Shown here piece by piece: positions 27,537-35,935 of a stretch of 64,000 bases of DNA. The stretch covers positions 1,240,001 through 1,304,000 of the forward strand of contig NZ_CP087714.1 of assembly GCF_039641995.1 (NCBI RefSeq). Direction: 5' to 3'. The translations under genes were made by a program, and so were the position numbers. Below the pieces are notes generated by a model. It was not told the DNA's origin and made no database searches. It saw only the letters and a list, made by a program, of their open reading frames with translations. The number at the start of each line of letters is the position of its first letter. The stretch's first letter is position 1. Source of the DNA: Geoglobus acetivorans. GTDB taxonomy: Archaea > Halobacteriota > Archaeoglobi > Archaeoglobales > Archaeoglobaceae.

Positions 27537-29864
27537 ATGGACCGAATTTCTGTGCTTGTTTCCAATGTCCAGAAGCCTGCCAGATTGAGCATAGAAAGGG
27601 CTGTTCTCTACACCGAGTCCATGAAGGAGAGTGAAGGGGAACCTATGCCCGTAAGGCAGGCGAAGGCTTTGAGGCACGTTCTCGAGAACATCCCTATTCA
27701 GATTCTGCCTGGAGAGATTGTTGTCGGAACGATGCTTCCCGATCCTCCTGGGGCAATTCTTTTTCCGGAAGGCGTTGGTCTGAGGATAATAAACGACCTT
27801 GAAAGCCTCCCAGAGAGGGAGAGCAACCGGCTGATGGTGAGTGAGGAAGATGCGAGAGTTCTTGTGGAGGAAATAGCCCCGTACTGGGAGAGCAGGAACA
27901 TTGAGGCCTTCGCGTCAAGGCTGATGCCGGATATAATGGAGGTCATGCTTTCAGGCTCGCTCTTCGTTCTCACGGAGCTGGCCGGAATATCGCATGTTGC
28001 CGTGAACTATCCCTATCTGCTCAGGAGGGGCTTCAGGTGGTTCGTGGAGGAGAGCGAGAGGAGAATAGCCGAGATCAGGGAGAGCGGGTGTGAAGATGCA
28101 AGAAAGCTCGTTTTTTACGAGGCCGCAAAAATCGCTGCTGAGGGGATAATCAGATTTGCTGAAAGGTATGCCGAGCTTGCGAGGAAGATGGCCGAGGACG
28201 AGGATGACGAGTCGCGGAGAGAGGAACTCCTGAAGGTTGCGGAGATCTGCGAGAAAGTTCCTGCTAAACCGCCAGAAAGCTTCCACGAGGCGGTGCAGTT
28301 CGTCTGGTTCGTTCAGTGCGCTCTCCATCAGGAGAACTACGAGCAGGGAATATCCATGGGCAGGATAGATCAGTATCTGCTGCCATACTACCTGAGGGAT
28401 GTCAGGGAGGGGAGGCTCAGCAAAAGGGAAGCTTTCGAAATCCTCGCGAACCTGTGGGTGAAGCCCAACGAAATCGTTCCCCCATTCGACTCGCTCTTAG
28501 AGCTCTACTTCTCCGGACAGGCCACGAACCAGGCCCTGACGATTGGCGGTGTGGACAGCAGCGGTAATGATGCGACCAACGAGCTGTCATACCTCATGCT
28601 TGAGGTTACCGAGGCAGTCCCCCTGAGGCAGCCCAACGTCCACGTCAGGGTAAGCTCGAAAACTCCCGACGACTTTCTGAGGAAGCTTGCCGAAATCATA
28701 GCCGAGGGGAAGAACAACGTGGGAATATTCAATGACGAGACAGTCTTCAGAGCGCTCAGGTTTGCGGGGGTTGAGGAGGGCGATGCGTGGAACTACTCCA
28801 CGGTTGGCTGTGTGGAGATCTCACCGTTCGGAAATGCCTTCACGTCGAGCGATGCCGCGCTGATAAACGTTGCAAAGGCTCTGGAGTATACTCTCAACAG
28901 CGGGCAGGACATGGTCTTCGGCTACGAGTTTGGCGTGAAGTCTGAGAGAAGCCTGAAAACCCTTGAGGACGTGATCACCGCATTCAGGGAGCAGCTCGCC
29001 CACATCGTGGGGCTTGTCGTTACAGGCTCTAACATTCTTGAGTATGCGAACGCCTGCGTGAAGCCGACACCCCTGCTCTCCCTCTGCGTAGAGGACTGCT
29101 TTGAGAGGGGTATGGATGTAACCGAGGGAGGGGCGAAGTACAACTTCACCGGAATTCAGGCTGTGGGCATTGCGGATGTTGCTGACTCTCTTGCTGCAAT
29201 AGAGCATGCGCTGAAGAAGGGCTACACGCTTGAGGAAATCATAGAGGCATGCAGGAGCGACTTTGATGGGTATGAGGAGCTGCAATCAATCCTGCTCAGC
29301 GCTCCCAAGTATGGGAATGATGGCGAGGCTGACAGGTACGCGAGGATGGTTCTTGAGATGTACTGCGATGAGGTTGCAAGGTACAGAAACTTCAGGGGCG
29401 GGAGGTTCACCGCTGGCTGCTATCCGATGACCACAAACGTGGCCTTCGGTTTCATGACCTCTGCACTGCCATCGGGCAGGAAGCAGGGAACGAGCCTGAA
29501 CAGCGGAGTAGCTCCATCAACGGGAATGGACAGGGAGGGTGTGACGGCGGCGATAAAGTCCGCGAGCAAGATCAACTACGAGAAGCTCTCGAACGGGGCA
29601 TCTTTTACGGTCAACCTTGACTCCGGAATCCTCGGGAGCAAGGGAGAGGGTGTGATCAGGGCACTAATCAGGAGCTTCGTCGAGCTCGGAGGAATGCACA
29701 TCCAGTTCAACGTTCTTAACGAAAACGTGCTGAGGAAGGCTCAGGAGGAGCCTGAGAAGTACAGGTGGCTGCTCGTCAGGGTTGCAGGTTGGAGTGCTTA
29801 CTTCGTGGAGCTTTCGAGAAACGTTCAGGACGAACTGATCGCAAGGATCTCCTGCAGGCTGTGA
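27537..29864 (+). CDS. glycyl radical enzyme, PFL2/dehydratase-lyase type
   Basis: 775 residues. The glycyl radical residue is Gly751 in VRVAGWSAYF, and the thiyl cysteine is Cys425 in VGCVEIS, followed by Glu427. Cys-Val-Glu is the pattern of glycerol dehydratase, choline lyase and related C-O/C-N lyases; pyruvate formate-lyase itself has Cys-Cys. It resembles the Archaeoglobus PFL2 protein, which others have proposed to act on alkanes (alkylsuccinate synthase); that is not shown here. N-terminal fold starts PARLSIERAVLYTESMK. The activase gene follows after two bases. The pair looks more GC-rich than its neighbours, which may mean transfer. Substrate unknown. Confidence 0.88.
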   Translation: MDRISVLVSNVQKPARLSIERAVLYTESMKESEGEPMPVRQAKALRHVLENIPIQILPGEIVVGTMLPDPPGAILFPEGVGLRIINDLESLPERESNRLMVSEEDARVLVEEIAPYWESRNIEAFASRLMPDIMEVMLSGSLFVLTELAGISHVAVNYPYLLRRGFRWFVEESERRIAEIRESGCEDARKLVFYEAAKIAAEGIIRFAERYAELARKMAEDEDDESRREELLKVAEICEKVPAKPPESFHEAVQFVWFVQCALHQENYEQGISMGRIDQYLLPYYLRDVREGRLSKREAFEILANLWVKPNEIVPPFDSLLELYFSGQATNQALTIGGVDSSGNDATNELSYLMLEVTEAVPLRQPNVHVRVSSKTPDDFLRKLAEIIAEGKNNVGIFNDETVFRALRFAGVEEGDAWNYSTVGCVEISPFGNAFTSSDAALINVAKALEYTLNSGQDMVFGYEFGVKSERSLKTLEDVITAFREQLAHIVGLVVTGSNILEYANACVKPTPLLSLCVEDCFERGMDVTEGGAKYNFTGIQAVGIADVADSLAAIEHALKKGYTLEEIIEACRSDFDGYEELQSILLSAPKYGNDGEADRYARMVLEMYCDEVARYRNFRGGRFTAGCYPMTTNVAFGFMTSALPSGRKQGTSLNSGVAPSTGMDREGVTAAIKSASKINYEKLSNGASFTVNLDSGILGSKGEGVIRALIRSFVELGGMHIQFNVLNENVLRKAQEEPEKYRWLLVRVAGWSAYFVELSRNVQDELIARISCRL

Positions 29865-29866
29865 GC

Positions 29867-30760
29867 ATGAAGGGAAGAATATTCAGAATCCAGAGGTTCT
29901 CCATCCACGATGGCCCCGGTATAAGGACGACTGTCTTTCTCAAGGGCTGCCCTCTCCGCTGTGTGTGGTGCCACAATCCGGAATCGCAGAGGTTCGAGGC
30001 TGAGCTGGCCTACAAGAGCGAGAGGTGCACCTCATGCCACAGATGCGTGGCCGCATGCCCTGTGGGCGCGGTAAGGCCGACCTCTTTGAGAGTAGAGGTG
30101 GACAGAAACTCCTGCAACGGCTGTGGCGAGTGTGTGAAAGCGTGCAGAAATGGGGCCCTGTTCCTCTACGGGCAGGATGCTGAGCCGTCTGAGGTTCTGG
30201 AAGAGGTCAGGAAGGATACTGTTTTTTACAGGAATTCCGGAGGAGGTGTTACCTTTTCTGGAGGGGAGCCATACTCCCAGCCCGGTTTTCTTCTGGAGAT
30301 GCTCAGGCTGTGCAGAGATGAGGGAATAAGCACCGCCGTCGATACATCGGGACACGCGCCCTGGAAAAGCATCGATGCAACTCTCGAACTCGTTGACCTC
30401 TTTCTTTACGACCTCAAGGATTATGACAGCCAGAGACACAGACGGCTTACGGGCGTGGGGAACGAGATCATTCTGGACAATCTGAGGAGGCTTCTTCTCA
30501 CATCAGATGTTGTGATCAGGGTTCCATTCATCCCCTCATACAACTTTCAGAGCCCTGAAGACTTTAACGGCTTTCTCAATTTGCTGCTGAGGCTTGATGC
30601 TGAGAGGGTGGATGTGCTGCCCTACCACTCACTTTCGAGGGACAAGTACAGGTGGCTCGACAGGGAGTTCTTCGAGGTTGGGAACGGGCCCGATTACAGA
30701 AAGTTCGTGGAAATGCTGAGAGAGGCCGGGATTGATGTGAGTGTGGGAGGTTACTTTTGA
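29867..30760 (+). CDS. glycyl radical enzyme activase
   Basis: Radical SAM enzyme that creates the glycyl radical on the upstream enzyme. From ATG 29867 it is 297 residues; the open frame continues upstream but lies in the previous gene. The SAM cluster motif is GCPLRCVWCHNPES near residue 30. A ferredoxin-like insert follows with two 4Fe-4S sets (CTSCHRCVAACPVGA and CNGCGECVKACRNGA), a feature of activases for dehydratase/lyase-type enzymes rather than of PflA. VTFSGGEPYSQPGF is the GGE motif. Two bases separate it from the enzyme gene, so they are one operon. Confidence 0.93.
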   Translation: MKGRIFRIQRFSIHDGPGIRTTVFLKGCPLRCVWCHNPESQRFEAELAYKSERCTSCHRCVAACPVGAVRPTSLRVEVDRNSCNGCGECVKACRNGALFLYGQDAEPSEVLEEVRKDTVFYRNSGGGVTFSGGEPYSQPGFLLEMLRLCRDEGISTAVDTSGHAPWKSIDATLELVDLFLYDLKDYDSQRHRRLTGVGNEIILDNLRRLLLTSDVVIRVPFIPSYNFQSPEDFNGFLNLLLRLDAERVDVLPYHSLSRDKYRWLDREFFEVGNGPDYRKFVEMLREAGIDVSVGGYF

Positions 30761-30779
30761 TGGATGGCCAGTGCAGGCT

Positions 30780-31409
30780 TTACCACCCACTCCCGTATTT
30801 TTCGTCGATCTGGTTTTTCAGAGAGTATCCTTCAAACGTGTCGGAATGTCTGTAAATCCTTTTTTCCAGGAGTTCAAGCGTAAAGAACTCCGTGATGGTA
30901 TCATTCTCAAAAACAGTCCTGGGTCTGACGTCCAGTGTTTCCGGAAGATGAAATTCTTCGGGCACCTCGTCAATTATCTCATGCAACCCCCATTTCAGTT
31001 CATACCAGAGCGCACCAAACTCGTCCATCTCCCGCAAAAAAATCGATGCCTGAATGTACGATTCTGGAGAGCGATCTCCGTCGAGAACCCTCGAAGGCGG
31101 AAGTGCTTTTTCGGGCTTTGGTGTGCCGACTTCGTCAAGCTTCATGCACTCCTCGACTTCTGGAAAATGTCCTTCAGGGACAGCCCAGACCACGCCCTTT
31201 CCCTGCAACCCCTTCCTGAACATGTAGGCAATAAGCTCATAACCTCTTTTTATTTTCAGTTTGCTGAATAGCCTCAAAACATCCATGGGACTGACAGGCG
31301 ACTTCTGCCAGCCGCTCTTTGCTGGCACTCTCCACAGGTCTTCAGCATCCATGTGGAGTTTTTGAAGTTTCCTTGCTGAAAAACAGAATATTTCTTTCTC
31401 TTTGTTCAA
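30780..31409 (-). CDS. hypothetical protein
   Basis: 209 residues from a TTG at 31409; an internal ATG at 31352 would give 190. I do not recognise the family. The sequence is mixed alpha/beta with many charged residues and aromatic groups (SARKLQKLHMDAEDLWRVP; GALWYELKWGLHEIIDEVP), no membrane segment and no clear catalytic motif. A minus-strand TATA-like GGATATATACTT lies upstream at about 31455-31466. It is convergent with the activase gene and marks the left side of the accessory region. Confidence 0.65.
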   Translation of the reverse strand: MNKEKEIFCFSARKLQKLHMDAEDLWRVPAKSGWQKSPVSPMDVLRLFSKLKIKRGYELIAYMFRKGLQGKGVVWAVPEGHFPEVEECMKLDEVGTPKPEKALPPSRVLDGDRSPESYIQASIFLREMDEFGALWYELKWGLHEIIDEVPEEFHLPETLDVRPRTVFENDTITEFFTLELLEKRIYRHSDTFEGYSLKNQIDEKYGSGW

Positions 31410-31606
31410 ACTACCATCTCCTGGTTGCTTGGGATATTCTCAATCTGATTCTGGAAGTATATATCCTTTCGCCATTATTTGAATTGGAGGAAGTTGTGTA
31501 CTGTTGGTGAAATGAGGGCTGAACCTGAAGTAAATTCATCTGACATTGATTTCACAATTAGACTTCTCGTTGAGGTTAGACGGTTTCGCAAGACTTACCA
31601 ATATGG

Positions 31607-31987
31607 GTGGACAAGGTCATAAAGATAGCGGAGAGATGTCTGGGTTGGATCAGGGGACTTAGATTGGAGTTGCTCAAGCAAGAAGCCGGGCCATGTTTTC
31701 ATCAAGGTATGCGAGAGGGGAAGGGAGGAAGAGATGACACCCCGTTCCTCATGCTCGACATGGCCAAGCTGATCAGTGAGAACTGCTGGACACCTCACGT
31801 ACGGGTAAGTACTACTACTCAATCATTGACAGGATCGAGATGGGACTGCCGCTCTCGGCCCTGAAGGGTCGTGGAGTTTTTGCTCTCGCTATGATATCTC
31901 AGGAAGAGACGAAAAAAAGTTGTGGAGGAATGTGGGTCAGTCCTAATCTCTCGTAAATTTCTTAGTCTCTTCATTATAGCCATTTAG
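31607..31987 (+). pseudogene. decayed gene of unknown identity
   Basis: Three protein-like segments follow one another in different frames. The first runs from GTG 31607 to about 31803 and ends DMAKLISENCWTPHVR. The second continues KYYYSIIDRIEMGLPLSALK and then GVFALAMISQEETKK to about 31919. A seven-A run at 31913-31919 then shifts the frame to VVEECGSVLISRKFL, ending at TAG 31985-31987. Read together they look like the C-terminal 120 residues of a once intact gene. I cannot name it. The 641-base stretch 31410-32050 holds no intact gene; a 36-codon frame at 31512-31622 may be an upstream piece. Confidence 0.45.
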
Positions 31988-32050
31988 AGTTTGAAGTCTA
32001 TCCAACCACTATTCGGATGGAGTCTCTCTTTGTTTAGGAACAATATCCCC

Positions 32051-32932
32051 TCAACTGCCCACTTCCTTTTGAATTTCTGTTACAACCTTTTTTAGAGTCT
32101 CCTTTAATTTTTCCCAACCTTTTTCGTTATCTTCATACTTGAAATATCTAAGATGCCTTAAATCGAATGGAACATCGTCTTCACTCTGCGTTATAATTAT
32201 GACATTTTTCCCCAATGTGTGCGCAATCCCTAATTCGTAGAATACGTTTGGATTTCTTCCAGTTACATCAGCCAAAATTATTTCGGCTTTGTTTATATAC
32301 TCCCAAATTTGTTCGATCACAGGTCCTGGCTCGAAAATGTCGTCAGCTTTTACAACTTTAAAGCCCACTTCTTCCAGAGCTAGTTTTATAATATTTTCAA
32401 ATATCCTATAAAACTGAGTCTTAAAGGGAATAAGCACGAAGCATAAGTCTTTTTCAACTTGAAAACCTCGACCGTGGAAAATCGGATCGACTAGTATGCA
32501 TTTAGTCTCTTGTGGCAAATTGAAGATTGAGATTTGCTCTTGAGTTTTGGTTGTAGCTCTAAGAAGTTCACCGTTTTCATTTATTATTAATCCAAATTTT
32601 TCGGTGAGAAATACATTAAATTCGTCTATAATGTCCTTTATTTTATTTTTACATTCAGGTCTTCGGATTGCTTCTTGTATGAGTGCTCTTATAAATCTCA
32701 AGATTTGCTGATCTGAAGCACTAATTAAAGCATTGTATATTGTTTCTCGTCGTCGTCCAGTCGGTTCTACTATTTTTTTCATAGAGCGTCTTGCAATCGA
32801 CACAAAACCTCTGTCAGTTATGTAACAGTAATCTGTGAAACACTCGTAGATTATATCAGCCAAAATCATTTTGTCATTGTCATTTAACTTATTAGTAGGC
32901 AATAACTTATCAGACAATGGCAACTCAGCCAT
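32051..32932 (-). CDS. effector-like protein with C-terminal TIR/deoxyribosyltransferase-like domain
   Basis: 293 residues. The C-terminal part (about 160-290) has a nucleoside 2-deoxyribosyltransferase/TIR-like fold: FVLIPFKTQFYRIF, then VVKADDIFEPGPVIEQIWE, then ILADVTGRNPNVFYELGIA with the likely catalytic Glu233, then GKNVIIITQ. Such domains cleave or modify nucleosides or NAD and act as effectors in antiviral systems. The first 120 residues are helical (ADIIYECFTDYCYITDRGF and ALISASDQQILRFIRALIQ), comparable to the sensor or abortive-infection-type N-domains, though I cannot name it. It follows the SAP-nuclease gene by 83 bases on the same strand. Defence function is inference. Confidence 0.7.
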   Translation of the reverse strand: MAELPLSDKLLPTNKLNDNDKMILADIIYECFTDYCYITDRGFVSIARRSMKKIVEPTGRRRETIYNALISASDQQILRFIRALIQEAIRRPECKNKIKDIIDEFNVFLTEKFGLIINENGELLRATTKTQEQISIFNLPQETKCILVDPIFHGRGFQVEKDLCFVLIPFKTQFYRIFENIIKLALEEVGFKVVKADDIFEPGPVIEQIWEYINKAEIILADVTGRNPNVFYELGIAHTLGKNVIIITQSEDDVPFDLRHLRYFKYEDNEKGWEKLKETLKKVVTEIQKEVGS

Positions 32933-33015
32933 CCTCGATCCCCCGTCTTCAAAAACTTATCCCTTTTCTTCCACCCCTTTCTTTGTAGACTCTCTTCGAG
33001 GTTACAGACACCCCA

Positions 33016-33654
33016 TTACTTTGGATAAACAATCAGCTCAATGTTTTTGGCCAAAGCGGAATTGCTGTGGTGACTCCTTTTCTGTGGGTCGTAGTAGTAG
33101 AGCACAACGTAGGGGTACATGCTGGCGTATTTCGTCGCTTGACCGATGCCGCGATCAGCATCACCTGAGCCCCGTATGTACTTCAGCTCAACCGCCACAG
33201 CACCTCCAACGACGATATCTGGTTGCGTCGTTTTCCCTTTTGAGACTGCTATCGTCTGCGGCACCACCTCTATTTTCTTGTTCTCAAACTTCCCCTGCAG
33301 GAGTCCGAGAACGTATAGTTCGAGTTCGTCTTCGTTCTTTACCTTGGGCGGTGTGATTTTCCTCAAAAGCTTGACGATCTCTCTGAAAACCTTTGAAGCG
33401 TCAACATCCTGCTCACGCTTCTTCTGTTTTGCCTCTGTCTTAGGCCTAACGTCTTTTTTCTTTTCTTTTGGCCCGATCTCCGATTCGAGAACCTTGGCCA
33501 AGTCAGACGGTCTGGTACTTGAAACAATCAGGCTGATCAGCTCGTCTTTGTTCCCGGAGACTGGCAGACCGAAAATTCGTGAGATTTCCTTCAGCTGATC
33601 TTTTTTCAATTGTGATAGGATTTCTGCTGCATTTTTGCGGGTCAGTCTGGCCAT
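33016..33654 (-). CDS. SAP domain plus PD-(D/E)XK nuclease protein
   Basis: 212 residues. Residues 12-45 form a SAP/HeH-like DNA-binding helix pair (LKKDQLKEISRIFGLPVSGN then KDELISLIVSS). A lysine-rich linker follows (about 62-82). The C-terminal half is a PD-(D/E)XK nuclease: Asp146 in QPDIVVG, Glu156 and Lys158 in AVELKYI, and Gln172 in GQATKYASMYP, the common motif IV. This looks like a restriction-type or Mrr-like DNA endonuclease targeted by its own SAP domain. AGGTGTGA precedes ATG 33654. Upstream lie an inverted repeat at 33667-33678 and a broken wHTH gene. Confidence 0.75.
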   Translation of the reverse strand: MARLTRKNAAEILSQLKKDQLKEISRIFGLPVSGNKDELISLIVSSTRPSDLAKVLESEIGPKEKKKDVRPKTEAKQKKREQDVDASKVFREIVKLLRKITPPKVKNEDELELYVLGLLQGKFENKKIEVVPQTIAVSKGKTTQPDIVVGGAVAVELKYIRGSGDADRGIGQATKYASMYPYVVLYYYDPQKRSHHSNSALAKNIELIVYPK

Positions 33655-33666
33655 CGGTCACACCTC

Positions 33667-33678
33667 TACATAAATGTA
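33667..33678. promoter_or_regulatory. operator-like inverted repeat before the SAP-nuclease gene
   Basis: TACAT-AA-ATGTA is a perfect five-base inverted repeat 13 bases before the start codon. A weak minus-strand TATA candidate (GATAATACTT) lies just upstream near 33681-33690, so the repeat would sit at the transcription start. Confidence 0.4.
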
Positions 33679-33743
33679 AAGTATTATCTGTTTATGGTTG
33701 AAACCTTACTTAAAAGTTACTGATTAGTTCTAACACGATTAAC

Positions 33744-34037
33744 TTACTTCTTGTCCGGGCGTAAAAATTCTTCAGCTTCTCTCTCAAACTTCTTCTCTTC
33801 AGAAACACCTTCCTTGTAAACTCTTTCTATCCCCTCCAACAGCTCCAGTATGCGCTTTCCGGTTGGCGTTAGGATATATCCTTTCCTGTTCATGCCTTTC
33901 CGTGTATTTACCAATAGCTTCTTCTATAAACTCATTTTTTATAAACCAGTCAACACAATCGTTAAAATTTGATTTTGGAAAAGAACACACTTTGAAGGGC
34001 CTTGGATAGTTTATGGTGTGGGTGAAAATCCATAGTC
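33744..34037 (-). pseudogene. frameshifted winged-helix regulator
   Basis: Two overlapping frames on the minus strand join into one winged-helix protein. The first part reads YPRPFKVCSFPKSNFNDC and then DWFIKNEFIEEAIGKYT, continuing from about 34037 to about 33895. The second, one frame over, starts at ATG 33893: MNRKGYILTPTGKRILELLE, the typical wing and final helix of archaeal wHTH proteins, and ends at TAA 33744-33746. The break falls near 33885-33900. It stands directly upstream of the SAP-nuclease gene on the same strand and may have been its regulator. A sequencing error is the alternative explanation. Confidence 0.6.
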
Positions 34038-34150
34038 ACCGTCCTCCCGCGGAAAATAAGAAATTGAACCCCTCAGTTGAAGTCATCATGACAAAAAAGT
34101 CAGAGGTACTCGGTCTTCTTGAGGGTAAGGATCCGAACTTGAGGTAAGAG

Positions 34151-34222
34151 AGCCAGGGCCCGGATTCGAACCGGGGTAAAGCGGATCTGCAGTCCGCCGC
34201 ATAGCCCCTCTGCCACCCTGGC
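34151..34222 (-). tRNA. tRNA-Cys (GCA)
   Basis: Cloverleaf on the minus strand: acceptor arm GCCAGGG pairs with CCCTGGC, anticodon loop CTGCAGA gives GCA, and the T arm carries GGTTCGAATCC. The discriminator base is T, as in tRNA-Cys. No CCA is encoded. No intron. Confidence 0.95.
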
Positions 34223-34263
34223 CTACACAACACTGACATGGAACGTTTATTTAAAAATTTTGG

Positions 34264-35703
34264 TCAGCCGAGAAACCTTCTGAGCTTTCCAGTTTCGATT
34301 ATCGCATCGCTAATTCCGTTCTGTTTCCTGATGGAGTTTATGGTTCTGCTGGTGGCCATGAGGTAGTCTTCACGCGGTTCAAAGTCGAACAGCTCCCTCG
34401 CTCTTTTTATGTCGTCTTCAAACGGAACGATCTTCAGACTTTCAGGATTGTAGTGGGAGAGAACGAACTCCATCTGACTTTCGAGTGTGGGGATGGACTC
34501 GCACACATTCTCGTAATCCTTATCGCCCAATGCGGAAATGCCTATTAGCTCTGGTGGGAATCCTATGGAGTACATCACCGCGCAGAAGGTTATCGCTCTC
34601 GGGAGCCTTATTCTGTCTCCTCTTGAGTACCCGAAAAGACCTATGTGGAGCTTTCTCATTCTCCTCTTTGGAACGAACTTCCCCACCTCGTTGACGAATT
34701 CAGCAATTGCGGGAATCCTCTTTCTGTACTCTCCGCTCAGCCTGTCAATTGTGTCCTTGCTGGTCTCTATGCGATCTGGTTTTCCGGGCATGCTCTCTTT
34801 GAGGCTCATCACGGCACTGAAGACGGTGTTGAAGTCGTAGTCGTACTTGAAGGCCGACTGTGCTGTGAATGTTTGCACCGATGGGTATTCTTCGAGAGCG
34901 TGCATGTTCTCCGGGTCAAACGACCCCCTGAACGGCGGACAGCCAACCCCTATGATCGGGTAGACGTCAATTTCCAGATCATAAAGTCTCTGAAGAGCAA
35001 TTTTTGCCGCAAGCGTTGCCGGTATGAAGCCGTAGTTTAACGCAGGATCAGATCTCGCAAGGAATACTCTCATCTCGTCAAACCTGCCATCGGCAAATTC
35101 CCTCACCACTGCGTCGCATTTAAGCATTCCCGGGATGTCTTCGAACAGGGGAATTATTCCAATGGTTTCTGGCTCGAACTCCCCCAGCCAGTCTCCAACT
35201 CTTGTCCCATCTGCAAGTGTTAGCTTTGACTTTCCGGCAACGAAATCCCTGTAGAACAGGTAAATTCTCTCAAGCTCCTCTGACTTGGTAACCATGGGGA
35301 CGATTATCTCGAATATGGGTGGTGTCGGATCGTCATAGAACTTTCTGGCGTAATCAAAGCTCCTGGGAATCATTTCGAGCGTTTCGGCAAGAAGCTTTGC
35401 CTCATCCCTTTCAACTTCCGGGTTGGGCACTCTCGGAGTGATCCGCACTTCTAGGCCGATAACCTTCTCGCTGAAGAACTCCGGGTATGTGCTCAGGAGC
35501 TTCTTGACCACGAAGTCGTCGACCTCCTTTCCTTCGAAATCCCACATCTGCTCCTCGATTCCGAGATGGGAGAACACGTAATATGCTTCTTTTATCTCAT
35601 CCTCTCCGTCAAAATAGTTCTGCTTCGCAAAGAACGGCATCTCCACATTGTCTGGATGCTGGGTGCTCATGACCCTCGGAATGTGCATGATATACGTTGG
35701 CAT
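34264..35703 (-). CDS. ppcA: phosphoenolpyruvate carboxylase, archaeal type
   Basis: Carboxylates phosphoenolpyruvate to oxaloacetate, refilling the citric acid cycle. 479 residues, about half the bacterial length, as in the archaeal (type 3) family. The N-terminus has IPRVMSTQHPDNVEMPFF; later marks are IVPMVTKSEELERIY, GVGCPPFRGSF, FTAQSAFKYDYDF, and the end SIRKQNGISDAIIETGKL. Its start may be an internal ATG a few codons in. It lies 40 bases from tRNA-Cys on the same strand and is divergent from gatB. With ppsA and mdh in this window it covers the C3-C4 node. Confidence 0.94.
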   Translation of the reverse strand: MPTYIMHIPRVMSTQHPDNVEMPFFAKQNYFDGEDEIKEAYYVFSHLGIEEQMWDFEGKEVDDFVVKKLLSTYPEFFSEKVIGLEVRITPRVPNPEVERDEAKLLAETLEMIPRSFDYARKFYDDPTPPIFEIIVPMVTKSEELERIYLFYRDFVAGKSKLTLADGTRVGDWLGEFEPETIGIIPLFEDIPGMLKCDAVVREFADGRFDEMRVFLARSDPALNYGFIPATLAAKIALQRLYDLEIDVYPIIGVGCPPFRGSFDPENMHALEEYPSVQTFTAQSAFKYDYDFNTVFSAVMSLKESMPGKPDRIETSKDTIDRLSGEYRKRIPAIAEFVNEVGKFVPKRRMRKLHIGLFGYSRGDRIRLPRAITFCAVMYSIGFPPELIGISALGDKDYENVCESIPTLESQMEFVLSHYNPESLKIVPFEDDIKRARELFDFEPREDYLMATSRTINSIRKQNGISDAIIETGKLRRFLG

Positions 35704-35820
35704 ACGAGTGTATTTAAATATTTACGTAGCCGGTACACCTTTCGGGATTCTCAACCTAAAGTCAATCCTTCATTTTTCGATGGCATCTCTGCTGCTGGGT
35801 TTCGTAAACTGATGGCGGGG

Positions 35821-35849
35821 CGTCTGGAGCTCACAGACACGTCCAGGCG
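35821..35849. other. stem-loop of unknown role in the ppcA-gatB gap
   Basis: CGTCTGGA (35821-35828) pairs with TCCAGGCG (35842-35849), with one G-U pair on the plus strand, around a 13-base loop. A second dyad, GATGA-AG-TCATC, follows at 35851-35862, and GCTGC/GCAGC flank the whole. It sits upstream of the gatB TATA box. The same bases are also open in a plus-strand frame (GRLELTDTSRRDEVIVAALL), so a gene remnant is possible. Confidence 0.3.
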
Positions 35850-35904
35850 GGATGAAGTCATCGTCGCAGCTCTTCTGTCGAAGGGTTTGACGGGTAATCA
35901 AAAA

Positions 35905-35913
35905 AGATATATT
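35905..35913 (+). promoter_or_regulatory. TATA box of gatB
   Basis: AGATATATT, preceded by a run of A, is centred about 26 bases before ATG 35936, predicting a leaderless gatB transcript. Confidence 0.5.
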
Positions 35914-35935
35914 CCTTTTTTCCGAGACCCGAATC

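Noticed and set aside
34036-34239. 67-codon minus-strand frame over tRNA-Cys
   Set aside because: It only translates the tRNA gene and flanks.
35821-35862. C/D box guide RNA in the ppcA-gatB gap
   Set aside because: A C-box-like UGAUG is present but no matching D box or C'/D' spacing on either strand.
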